Assembly: GCA_021776795.1 (NCBI GenBank)
Contig: JAJFFC010000012.1
Location: 238,724 to 302,723 of the forward strand
Length of the DNA: 64,000 bases
From: Planctomycetota bacterium
Lineage (GTDB): Bacteria; Planctomycetota; UBA1135
Direction: 5' to 3'
The position numbers and the translations under genes were made by a program. The notes below the pieces were generated by a model that did not search any database, was not told the DNA's origin, and worked only from the letters and a program-made list of their open reading frames with translations. Shown here one piece after another: positions 44,901 to 51,187 of this stretch (its first letter is position 1; every line of letters starts with the position of its first letter).

Positions 44901-45482
44901 TTTCAAGCGTGCCATGCCTTCGGTCAGTTTGTCTTGCACAGCAATGCCGTTACGCATGACTTCAAGGAAAAAGTGTTCTTGGCCGAACATCTCTTTCAGT
45001 TGGCCAGCCATGGCGACGGCGCCTTCTTCATCTTCCACGCGTAAGCGTTTGTTCACCGGGCCACTCATGCAGCCCGACAAACAGGTGATGCCTGCCGTTT
45101 TCCCGCCCAACAGCTCCATGTCGATGCGCGGGCGAAAGTGCTGTCCTTCGAGGAATCCCGCCGAACTCAACTGCATGAGGTTTTGCCATCCCACGGCATC
45201 GCGCGCGAGCAAGGTCAGATGGGTGTACCCGTTATTGCTGCGGTTATGCGGTTGCAGCCGCGACTTCTCGGCAACATAGACTTCGCAGCCCAAAATGGGC
45301 TTGACGCCTTGTTTGCGGCATTCGGTATAAAACTCAAGAGCGCCAAAGAGGTTGCCATGGTCGGTAATGGCAAGGGACTCATGGCCGTCTTCGACGGCGG
45401 CGCGGACCAGCTTCTTGATCGGGTTGGCGCCGTCTAGAAGGCTGTACTCGGTGTGAACGTGTAGGTGGACGAAGGGTTCCAT
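41955..45482 (-). CDS. dnaE: DNA polymerase III alpha subunit
   Basis: DnaE is the replicative polymerase. The 1175-residue protein starts with a PHP domain (HLHVHTEYSLLDGAN; ITDHGNLFG). The C-family palm follows, with PGRGSAAGSLVAY near 356 and catalytic Asp397 and Asp399 in MPDIDIDF. The fingers, beta-binding region and a C-terminal OB-fold (QVSVRGTRKDPSRKIARLQIED) come after. Length and order match DnaE1, not PolC. It is the only long minus-strand gene in the second half of the window and is convergent with rplQ. Confidence 0.97.
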   Translation of the reverse strand: MEPFVHLHVHTEYSLLDGANPIKKLVRAAVEDGHESLAITDHGNLFGALEFYTECRKQGVKPILGCEVYVAEKSRLQPHNRSNNGYTHLTLLARDAVGWQNLMQLSSAGFLEGQHFRPRIDMELLGGKTAGITCLSGCMSGPVNKRLRVEDEEGAVAMAGQLKEMFGQEHFFLEVMRNGIAVQDKLTEGMARLKDRIGSPLIATNDIHYLRHEDCAAQDAMLCLHTNSTLDDPNRWRMDTDTLYFRKREEMNRIFSDLPEALRNTMVVSDQINVELEMGRLRLPIFKPDDGTTPEECFRNLCEEGFRRYYPDDRGEARERMEYEFKVIAEMGFISYFLIVWDLIRYARDHDIPVGPGRGSAAGSLVAYVLEITRIDPLKYDLLFERFLNPSRISMPDIDIDFCKDRREEMIRYTRERYGDENVCQIITFGKLKAKNALRDMGRILEIPLSEVDKAAKKIPDGPKVTLEKTLEEEPEFGPIFKASPRHERWLDLATKVQGLSRNAGIHAAGVIIADEPLQQIVPLAKVSGNVTTQWDMQYSEAYGLLKMDFLGLRTLSILKESVRLATLQGAEIPELDLLPLDDEATYELLQRADTEGVFQLESSGMRNLLAAIKPSTYEDIIAVLALFRPGPLNSGLHDNYARRKHGQEPVSFQHPILEPILKETYGVLIYQEQIMRVAQRMGGLSLADADSLRKAMGKKKASLMDQFEDQFIDGAEANEVPRKVALEIWKMMVQFAEYGFNKSHSAGYAMVTYQTAWMKSHYPAAFYAASFTYEADDSDKLRTLIEDARRHDIRLLPPCLNQSEVRFSVTEEGSIRFGLAAIKGVGSGAAEAVVELRADSKEKRFLDFDECLIEGVGRNLNKSTFENLVKAGACDLFLDSRLEVLGELEPRLKHASGVSKDRAKGQGLLFGAGAAPAMVTDQGPEASTSGLRKHPDGAPHEPTPERQKQMQQLEKEALGLYLSSHPLDDYRQILGGVSPFDSRSAKEAPDQAILSLPGLATQVSVRGTRKDPSRKIARLQIEDLYGSTSAVVFPRTYDVISEMLREDFVGLFHGHMQINNDQPELIIERVEPLGELHEVQLKGHLRLIMSAQEPPVAALQEIFRRHPGEARVRFLVPCEDGTYRAIRAGGTWSVSLSAELLQELEVLLGNGRAEVIRERETAKREKPSWARSGA

Positions 45483-45551
45483 CGACGGGTGTTCAGCCTA
45501 GCAGTCTTGCCCGCATGGTTCTCCACAGCCTCAAGCTTTCCAGGAATTGGC

Positions 45552-45580
45552 TTGACGCGAGAGCCGGGGGAGGGTGAAAT
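45552..45580 (+). promoter_or_regulatory. Promoter of tRNA-Arg and tadA
   Basis: TTGACG at 45552-45557 and TGAAAT at 45575-45580 are 17 bases apart; the -10 box ends 14 bases before tRNA-Arg. The position fits a start point a few bases before the mature tRNA end. Confidence 0.55.
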
Positions 45581-45594
45581 CTCCCCCCGCATCG

Positions 45595-45671
45595 GCGCCC
45601 GTAGCTCAACTGGATAGAGCACCTGACTACGGATCAGGAGGTTGGGGGTTCGAATCCTCCCGGGCGCACCA
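45595..45671 (+). tRNA. tRNA-Arg(ACG)
   Basis: A 77-base tRNA with acceptor stem GCGCCCG/CGGGCGC, encoded CCA and anticodon loop CTACGGA (ACG). The A34 wobble base of this tRNA is the standard bacterial substrate of TadA, whose gene starts immediately downstream. Confidence 0.97.
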
Positions 45672-45676
45672 CCCAC

Positions 45677-46219
45677 GTGCAGCTTTTTCCCCTGCGGCCA
45701 CCGGCAACTGCCGAGGAGCGCGACCAGCGCATCATGACTCTGGCCCTGCGCGAGGCGCAAAAGGCATGGGAAGCAGATGAAGTCCCCGTTGGCGCTGTCG
45801 TCGTGCGCGGCAATGAACTTCTGGGCCGCGGCGCCAATGGGGTCGAGGCCCTGAAAGATGCCACCGCGCACGCGGAAATGATTGCCCTAACCCAGGCCTT
45901 TGCCGCGACCGGCGATAAGCGCCTTCCAGAAGCCGAGCTCTACTGCACGATGGAGCCGTGTATCCAATGCACCGGTGCCCTGCTCCATGGCCGCATCAAG
46001 CGCGTGGTCTACGGCGCCGCCGATCCCAAATTTGGCGGCGTAGAATCGCTGGTCTGCCTGCTCGACCTGCCGGGCCTCAACCACCGTGTGGAAGCCGTTG
46101 GAGGGGTATTGGCCGAAGAATCGGCAAGCATGCTGCAGGAGTTCTTCCGCCGCAAGCGGGCCCAGCAGGCCCTCGCCAAACAGGCCAAGGCCAATCCCGA
46201 GCCGCCGACCGAGGATTGA
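45677..46219 (+). CDS. tadA: tRNA-specific adenosine deaminase
   Basis: TadA converts A34 of tRNA-Arg(ACG) to inosine. The 180-residue protein has the zinc deaminase signature: His65 and catalytic Glu67 in HAEMIAL, and Cys95/Cys98 in PCIQC. The GTG start at 45677 allows an N-terminal helix of normal length; an ATG at 45734 would remove 19 residues and give a shorter N-terminus than usual. The gene begins five bases after the tRNA-Arg(ACG) CCA end, so the RNA substrate and its enzyme probably share a transcript. No clear ribosome site precedes the GTG, so the start is uncertain. Confidence 0.93.
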   Translation: MQLFPLRPPATAEERDQRIMTLALREAQKAWEADEVPVGAVVVRGNELLGRGANGVEALKDATAHAEMIALTQAFAATGDKRLPEAELYCTMEPCIQCTGALLHGRIKRVVYGAADPKFGGVESLVCLLDLPGLNHRVEAVGGVLAEESASMLQEFFRRKRAQQALAKQAKANPEPPTED

Positions 46220-46272
46220 GCCGCAGGGGCCTTCCCGACTGCCCTGGGCGCGGGTATCATTTCCGCCCCATT

Positions 46273-46362
46273 GGAGAGGTGCCGGAGCGGCTGAACGGGC
46301 TGGTTTCGAAAACCAGTGAAGCCTAACGGCTTCCGAGGGTTCAAATCCCTCCCTCTCCGCCA
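46273..46362 (+). tRNA. tRNA-Ser(CGA)
   Basis: A 90-base class II tRNA with the long variable arm of serine tRNAs. The acceptor stem is GGAGAGG/CCTCTCC with G discriminator and CCA, and the anticodon loop TTCGAAA gives CGA. Confidence 0.96.
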
Positions 46363-46424
46363 GCTCCTTGCGTCCATCAGAATCATCTGAGAAGGCAAGA
46401 GGGGCTCGTTTTTTGTCGAGTTTT

Positions 46425-46512
46425 GGAGAGGTGTCAGAGTGGCCGAATGAGCACGCTTGGAAAGCGTGTGTATCGCAAGGTACCGAGGGTTCAAATCCCT
46501 CCCTCTCCGCCA
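46425..46512 (+). tRNA. tRNA-Ser(GGA)
   Basis: An 88-base class II tRNA with the same acceptor stem as its neighbour, long variable arm, anticodon loop TTGGAAA (GGA) and encoded CCA. The two serine tRNAs probably arose by duplication with anticodon change. Confidence 0.96.
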
Positions 46513-46520
46513 CTTGATCG

Positions 46521-46655
46521 CAGAGTAGGAACCGGGGGTCCGGCGCCGCGCAGCGAGACTGTCGTGAATCGGGTCAGGCCGGGAACGGAGCAGCCCTAAG
46601 CAGCAGCGCTCGGGTGCCGTGGATGTTCGGGCCTCCGGTTCCTACTCTGTTTTTT
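46521..46655 (+). ncRNA. ffs: Signal recognition particle RNA (4.5S type)
   Basis: The apical part has the conserved SRP helix 8: GGTCAGG, then GGGAAC, GGAGCAGCC and AAGCAGCAG. The outer arms CAGAGTAGGAACCGG (46521-46535) and CCGGTTCCTACTCTG (46635-46649) pair perfectly and are followed by six T, so the outer stem also serves as the terminator. The size (about 130 bases) is that of the small bacterial SRP RNA without an Alu domain. SRP RNA next to dnaX is also seen in Bacillus. Confidence 0.93.
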
Positions 46656-46706
46656 ACGCCCCCAGGCGGCAAGAGGCCATGCCGTCGACCCTGCTACGAT
46701 AGGACT

Positions 46707-48314
46707 GTGACAGCTCCTGCCCCGTCCTACCGGGTGTTCGCGCGCAAGTACCGCCCGCGACGCTTCGACGAAGTCATCGGGCAAGAGCATATTGTGCGTG
46801 CCTTGTCGCGCGCGATTGCCAAAGATCGCATCGGCCAAGCATATTTATTGGTGGGTCCACGTGGTGTTGGCAAAACCACCACCGCGCGCATCATTGCCAA
46901 GTCCATGAACTGCGAGCAAGGGCCGACTGCTGAGCCGTGCCTGGAATGTGGTCCATGTTTGGAAATTGAGCGCGGCAACGACCTCGATGTGATTGAGATT
47001 GACGGCGCTTCCAATAATGGGGTCGATGATGTCCGCGCCATCCGCGATGCCGTGGCGACGCGGCCGATGCGCGACCGCCGCAAGATTTACATCATTGACG
47101 AGGTGCAGCGCTTGTCCGGCCAGGCTTTTGATGCCCTGCTCAAGACTCTGGAAGAACCGCCGTCGCATGCGATGTTCTTGTTTGCGACGACCGACCCGCA
47201 CAAGATCCCTGACACGATTGTCTCGCGCTGCCAGATGTTCGAATTTCGGCGCCTGCGCGAGGTCGATGTCCGCGCCAAGCTTGAGTACGTCTGCCAGGCG
47301 GAAGGCATTGAAGTCGAGGCCGAGGTGCTGCACGCGATTGCCCGCGGTTGCCGTGGTGGCATGCGCGACGCCGAATCCATGCTCGACCAACTCTTGGCCG
47401 GCACCGAGGACCGCGTCACCCTAGATGAACTCGAGAGTCTGGCCGGCTTGGCTCGTCCCGAACGTTGGCTGGCTTTGTTCGAGGCGGTTGCCGCCGATCA
47501 GCCGCAAGCCCTGTTGGGGGAGATTGCTGCCTTCTTGGAGCGCGGTGGTACCGAGCGCGATTTTGTCGAGCAAGCGGTCGACGCCCTGCGCGACTTATTG
47601 CACGTCGCCCTGTTAGGGGAAGATGCCCTGGGTGTGGAGCCGGCACCCGAACGCCGCGAACGCATGATGGCTCTCGCCCGCGACCTCGGACGCGATCGCC
47701 TGGAAGCGCTGCTCGGCATGATGTTCCAGTTGGAATCGCGCATGCAGCGCTCGCCCTTGGGCGCGCGCGCTTTATTGGAGTGGACCATGCTGCGCGCGTC
47801 ACGCTTAGGCCAAATGTTGGATTTAATTGGCGTGATGAACGGCGACGTGGCGCCAGTGGCAAGAGTGCAGGCCGCACCGCCCGCCCCAAAGCACCAGGCC
47901 GCACCGGTTCCCGCTCCTGAACCGGTATCTGCTCCCGCGGCCACCCCTGAGCCCGAGCCTGAGCCTGCGGCCACTCCCGAGCCTGAGCCCGAGCTAGCTT
48001 CTGGCGCTGAGCCAGTGACCTTGCCACTGTTGCTGCAACAACTCGAACGCAAGCGCCCGACCCTGCACGCCACCATCGAACGTAACTTCACGCGTGGTGA
48101 GCTATTGGATGACGGGGTGGTGGTGCATTTGAGTACCCCAAACGCGATGGATCGTGATTTGCTCGAAGACCCCGTCGAAATCGCTGCGCTGGCGCGTCTC
48201 GAAGGAAGCCCCGGCCCGTGGCGGCTGGCAATCCAAGAGGCCGAAGTGACGAAGCCCGACCCGGTCGTTGAACTTCTCCTCGAAGGTTTTGATGGCCAAG
48301 AGGAACTTCCCTGA
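46707..48314 (+). CDS. dnaX: DNA polymerase III tau/gamma subunit
   Basis: DnaX is the clamp-loader ATPase. The 535-residue protein has Walker A LLVGPRGVGKTTTA near residue 48-60, zinc cysteines Cys69, Cys78, Cys81 and Cys84, and the DEVQRLS and SRC sensor motifs. The clamp-loader domains end near residue 390. A Pro-Glu repeat linker (about 405-440) and a C-terminal domain follow. The GTG at 46707 is chosen because the family starts near YRVFARKYRPRRFDEVIGQ, and upstream codons belong to the SRP RNA. No obvious slippery heptamer for a gamma-form frameshift was found. Confidence 0.95.
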   Translation: MTAPAPSYRVFARKYRPRRFDEVIGQEHIVRALSRAIAKDRIGQAYLLVGPRGVGKTTTARIIAKSMNCEQGPTAEPCLECGPCLEIERGNDLDVIEIDGASNNGVDDVRAIRDAVATRPMRDRRKIYIIDEVQRLSGQAFDALLKTLEEPPSHAMFLFATTDPHKIPDTIVSRCQMFEFRRLREVDVRAKLEYVCQAEGIEVEAEVLHAIARGCRGGMRDAESMLDQLLAGTEDRVTLDELESLAGLARPERWLALFEAVAADQPQALLGEIAAFLERGGTERDFVEQAVDALRDLLHVALLGEDALGVEPAPERRERMMALARDLGRDRLEALLGMMFQLESRMQRSPLGARALLEWTMLRASRLGQMLDLIGVMNGDVAPVARVQAAPPAPKHQAAPVPAPEPVSAPAATPEPEPEPAATPEPEPELASGAEPVTLPLLLQQLERKRPTLHATIERNFTRGELLDDGVVVHLSTPNAMDRDLLEDPVEIAALARLEGSPGPWRLAIQEAEVTKPDPVVELLLEGFDGQEELP

Positions 48315-48352
48315 CACCTACGGTGTCCTGACTCCTAATTTTAAAACATCCC

Positions 48353-48676
48353 ATGGCTGGAAGTCTCGGTGACCTCGGCGGACTGCTCAAGCAGGCGCAA
48401 AAAATGCAACGCCAAGTGCAAGAAATGCAAGGCGAGTTGGCGAAGAAACACTTCGAAGGCTCGGCTGGTGGCGGCGCCGTAAAGGTCGTCGTCAACGGTG
48501 CGCGCGAATTCGTTTCGATCAAGATCAACCCAGAAGTCGTCGACCCAGCCGAGGTCGACATGCTGGAAGATTTGGTTGGTAGCGCCCTAAAGCAAGCCCT
48601 CGCTGCAGCGGAAGCCGCCTCTTCCGAAGCCATGCAGGGTGTGACCGGAGGCCTCGGCCTGCCCGGCATGATGTAA
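48353..48676 (+). CDS. ebfC: YbaB/EbfC nucleoid-associated protein
   Basis: A 107-residue EbfC/YbaB protein, a small dimeric DNA-binding protein. The Leu/Gln-rich helix LLKQAQKMQRQVQEMQGELAKK and the strand VKVVVNGAREFVSIKINPEVV are typical. It lies between dnaX and recR, the conserved arrangement in many bacteria. Confidence 0.95.
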   Translation: MAGSLGDLGGLLKQAQKMQRQVQEMQGELAKKHFEGSAGGGAVKVVVNGAREFVSIKINPEVVDPAEVDMLEDLVGSALKQALAAAEAASSEAMQGVTGGLGLPGMM

Positions 48677-48677
48677 G

Positions 48678-49280
48678 GTGGCCTTTCCGGAACCTCTAGA
48701 ACGTTTGATGCGAGCCCTGGAGCGCTTCCCGGGCGTTGGTCCGCGTAGCGCCGAGCGCATGGCGTTGCATGTATTGCGTTCACCCCGTGAAGAGGTTGCG
48801 GAATTGGCGATTGCCTTGCGTGACGCGCGCATCGAAACCTTGCGTTGCGCAACCTGTGGCAACATTACGCTGCAAAGCCCTTGCGCCATTTGCGCCGATG
48901 AGTCGCGCCAACGTGATGTGGTCTGCGTGGTAGAAGGCCCACGCGAAGTGGAGAAGCTGGAATCCGCCGGCGTGCACCAAGGCTTGTATCACGTTTTGAT
49001 TGAAGGCTTGGCTCCGCGCGAAGGTGCCGAGCCAGATTCCTCTGCCTTAGATGCTTTGCGAAAACGGGTGAAGAAAGGCGAAGTGCAAGAAGTGGTCTTG
49101 GCCACCGCACCCGATCGCGAGGGAGAAGGCGCCGCGCGCCGCGTGCTCGAAAGCTTGCAAGGCTTGGAAGTGCGGATTACCCGATTGGCTCGTGGTGTGC
49201 CCAGTGGCATTCGCCTCGAGTATCTTCATGGCGATGTTCTTGCCGACGCCTACCAAGGGCGTCGTCCATTCGATGACTGA
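48678..49280 (+). CDS. recR: Recombination mediator RecR
   Basis: RecR (200 residues) loads RecA with RecO. It has the helix-hairpin-helix (RFPGVGPRSAERMALH), a zinc finger (Cys57, Cys60, Cys69, Cys72) and a Toprim domain (VCVVEGPREVEKLES). A GTG at 48678 starts it one base after the ebfC stop. It overlaps truA by eight bases. Confidence 0.96.
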   Translation: MAFPEPLERLMRALERFPGVGPRSAERMALHVLRSPREEVAELAIALRDARIETLRCATCGNITLQSPCAICADESRQRDVVCVVEGPREVEKLESAGVHQGLYHVLIEGLAPREGAEPDSSALDALRKRVKKGEVQEVVLATAPDREGEGAARRVLESLQGLEVRITRLARGVPSGIRLEYLHGDVLADAYQGRRPFDD

Positions 49281-50067
49281 ATCTTCCTCGCGCCGCCTCG
49301 CCTTCGAAGTGAGTTATGACGGTGCCGCTTTTTTTGGTTTCCAGCGGCAACCCGGCTTCCGCACGGTGCAAGAGGAACTCGAGTTGGCTTGGACTGGCTT
49401 TAGTTCCGAAAAAGCGGTCATCCATGGTTCCGGGCGAACCGACAGTGGGGTGCATGCGCGTGCGCAGGTGGTGCACCTCAGCACCATGCATCAAGCTCCT
49501 GCGGCCATCGCCATGCGCGCCATGAATGCTTACCTACCGCAAGACCTTGCCGTGACTCAAGTGGCCGAGGTCGCGATGGACTTTCACGCGCGGCATAGTG
49601 CCAAGGCCAAGCATTATGTCTATGGAATTGCCGCAGGCCCGACACGCCCTGTCCTGGCGCGCGACCGCGTGTGGTGGCTGCGGCGCAAGCTCGATGTCCC
49701 CGCGATGCGTGAAGCCAGCCACTTTTTTCTTGGCACTCACGATTTCGCCGCCTTTGCCGCCGCTGGCCGGTCCACCAAAACCAGCATCCGCCGCGTACGT
49801 TCGATTCACCTCCAGGAGCGCCGTGGCTGTCTCGCCATTCACGTCCGTGGTGACGGCTTCCTATACCGCCAGGTGCGCAATATGGTCGGAAGTTTGGTCG
49901 AAGTTGGCCTAAATAAGCGAGACCCACGCTGGATTCAGGCAGTTCTGAAATCTGGCGATCGCAGCCGGGCGGGGCAAACTGCCCCAGCTGCCGGCTTAAC
50001 CATGTGGCGGGTGCATTACCCGTCTAACCCTTTCGCGCCTGCCGCCGCAAGCGTATCCTACAGATAG
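49273..50067 (+). CDS. truA: tRNA pseudouridine synthase A
   Basis: TruA makes pseudouridine at positions 38-40 of tRNA anticodon arms. The 264-residue protein starts with the strand AFEVSYDGAAFFGFQRQPG, and the catalytic aspartate is Asp57 in GSGRTDSGVHARAQ. The C-terminal GDGFLYRQVRNMVGSLVEVG is conserved. The ATG at 49273 was chosen over 49192 because it fits the family start and overlaps recR only slightly. Confidence 0.95.
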   Translation: MTESSSRRLAFEVSYDGAAFFGFQRQPGFRTVQEELELAWTGFSSEKAVIHGSGRTDSGVHARAQVVHLSTMHQAPAAIAMRAMNAYLPQDLAVTQVAEVAMDFHARHSAKAKHYVYGIAAGPTRPVLARDRVWWLRRKLDVPAMREASHFFLGTHDFAAFAAAGRSTKTSIRRVRSIHLQERRGCLAIHVRGDGFLYRQVRNMVGSLVEVGLNKRDPRWIQAVLKSGDRSRAGQTAPAAGLTMWRVHYPSNPFAPAAASVSYR

Positions 50068-50081
50068 GCTCATCCCACCCC

Positions 50082-50396
50082 ATGCAGATTGAAATCACTT
50101 CGCGTCTCACCGAGACCCCAAGCGCCCTCCGCGAGTACATCTCGCAACACCTTCAAGACTTGCAGCGATTCGGAGAAGACTTCGAAGGCGGCGAAATGAT
50201 GTTGAATACCGAGGGCCCTGATTTCCACTGCGAAGGGATTTTGCGTCGTCACCGCGGCGACGCGATTGTGGCCAGCGACTCCAACGCGGATTTGCGTTGT
50301 GCAGTCGACAATGTGGTGGCCAAGCTTGGCCGCCAGATCCTTAAGTCCAAAGAAAAACCCGCCGCAAAGGCCCGGCGCCGCCGGTCCGCGGATTGA
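50082..50396 (+). CDS. hpf: Ribosome hibernation promoting factor (short type)
   Basis: A 104-residue protein of the HPF/RaiA (sigma-54 modulation) family, which binds the 30S decoding region in stationary phase. It starts MQIEITSRLTETPSALREYI and has the usual VASDSNADLRCAVDNVVAKLGRQI helix. It ends in a Lys/Arg tail and lacks the long-form dimerisation domain. It precedes ptsN, a common pairing. Confidence 0.9.
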   Translation: MQIEITSRLTETPSALREYISQHLQDLQRFGEDFEGGEMMLNTEGPDFHCEGILRRHRGDAIVASDSNADLRCAVDNVVAKLGRQILKSKEKPAAKARRRRSAD

Positions 50397-50404
50397 AATC
50401 CATC

Positions 50405-50866
50405 ATGCCTCACGCCGCCCTGTTCTCCGAACATTCGGTCCTCCTCGACCTGCAAGCCGATGATTCGGAAAGCATCCTCGCCAGCTTGGTCGAGGCTATG
50501 GTCACCGCCAAACCTGAGTTGGTTTCCCGCCAAGACGAGATTGTGCAAGCCTTAATCGCCCGCGAGGCCGAAGGCTCGACAGGCAGTCAAGGCGTCGGCA
50601 TTCCGCACGTCAAGCTCGAAGGTAACGACAGTGTCGCCGTGGCGATTGGCGTCCATCAAGAGGGCCTTGATTTTGCCGCCCTAGATGGCGAGCCGGTGCA
50701 TGTTTTTGTCGCCATCGTTCGCCCTGCGGACCAGACCGACGAGCACCTGCAACTGATGCGCTGGATTGCGAGTGTTGCCCAGCACCAAGACTTCGTGTCC
50801 TTCGCTCGTCAGGCGAAAGATGTGCAGCAGATCCTCGATCTGCTCACCGAACTCGCTCCCGCTTAA
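50405..50866 (+). CDS. ptsN: PTS IIA-Ntr-type protein
   Basis: This 153-residue EIIA domain (fructose/nitrogen type) accepts phosphate from HPr on His68 in GIPHVKLEG. The N-terminal LLDLQADDSESILASLVEAM and the C-terminal helices match the PTS-EIIA-2 fold. No sugar-transporting EIIB or EIIC is nearby, so a regulatory role, as for PtsN, is more likely. The ATG at 50405 is preferred to an in-frame TTG at 50393 that overlaps hpf. Confidence 0.92.
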   Translation: MPHAALFSEHSVLLDLQADDSESILASLVEAMVTAKPELVSRQDEIVQALIAREAEGSTGSQGVGIPHVKLEGNDSVAVAIGVHQEGLDFAALDGEPVHVFVAIVRPADQTDEHLQLMRWIASVAQHQDFVSFARQAKDVQQILDLLTELAPA

Positions 50867-50875
50867 GCTCGTCCG

Positions 50876-51187
50876 ATGGAAGATACCGTCGTAGGAACGG
50901 CGGTCGTCGCGAATCCGCATGGCATCCATGCCAGGCCCAGCCATGCCATCGTGTCCACCGCTTGTGAGTACCAAGCGCGCATTGAGTTGCGTTGCGATGG
51001 TCGCGTGGCCGATGCACGTAGCATCCTTGCGGTCATGACCTTGGGCGCTGGTGAGGGCACTTCGATTGAAGTGGCTGCTAGCGGAGAAGACGCGGTACAG
51101 GCTGTGGAGCACCTGGTTCGGGTCTTGCAGGCAGCCGAAGGCGATGCCGGCAAGGAAGCCCAGAATCGAGGCGAGTCCCATGCGTGA
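50876..51187 (+). CDS. ptsH: Phosphocarrier protein HPr
   Basis: HPr (103 residues) transfers phosphate in the PTS. The active histidine is His18 in NPHGIHARPSH, and Ser49 in ADARSILAVMTLG is the candidate HPr-kinase site. A short C-terminal tail exceeds the usual 88 residues. EI and HPr kinase genes are not in the window. It overlaps the RNase G start by eight bases. Confidence 0.94.
   Translation: MEDTVVGTAVVANPHGIHARPSHAIVSTACEYQARIELRCDGRVADARSILAVMTLGAGEGTSIEVAASGEDAVQAVEHLVRVLQAAEGDAGKEAQNRGESHA

Noticed and set aside
46363-46424. Terminator between the two tRNA-Ser genes
   Set aside because: There is a run of T near 46409, but no convincing stem before it, so it was not listed.
47900-48010. 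Programmed frameshift in dnaX
   Set aside because: No A-rich slippery heptamer was found. The repeated Pro-Glu codons are a linker, not a frameshift signal.
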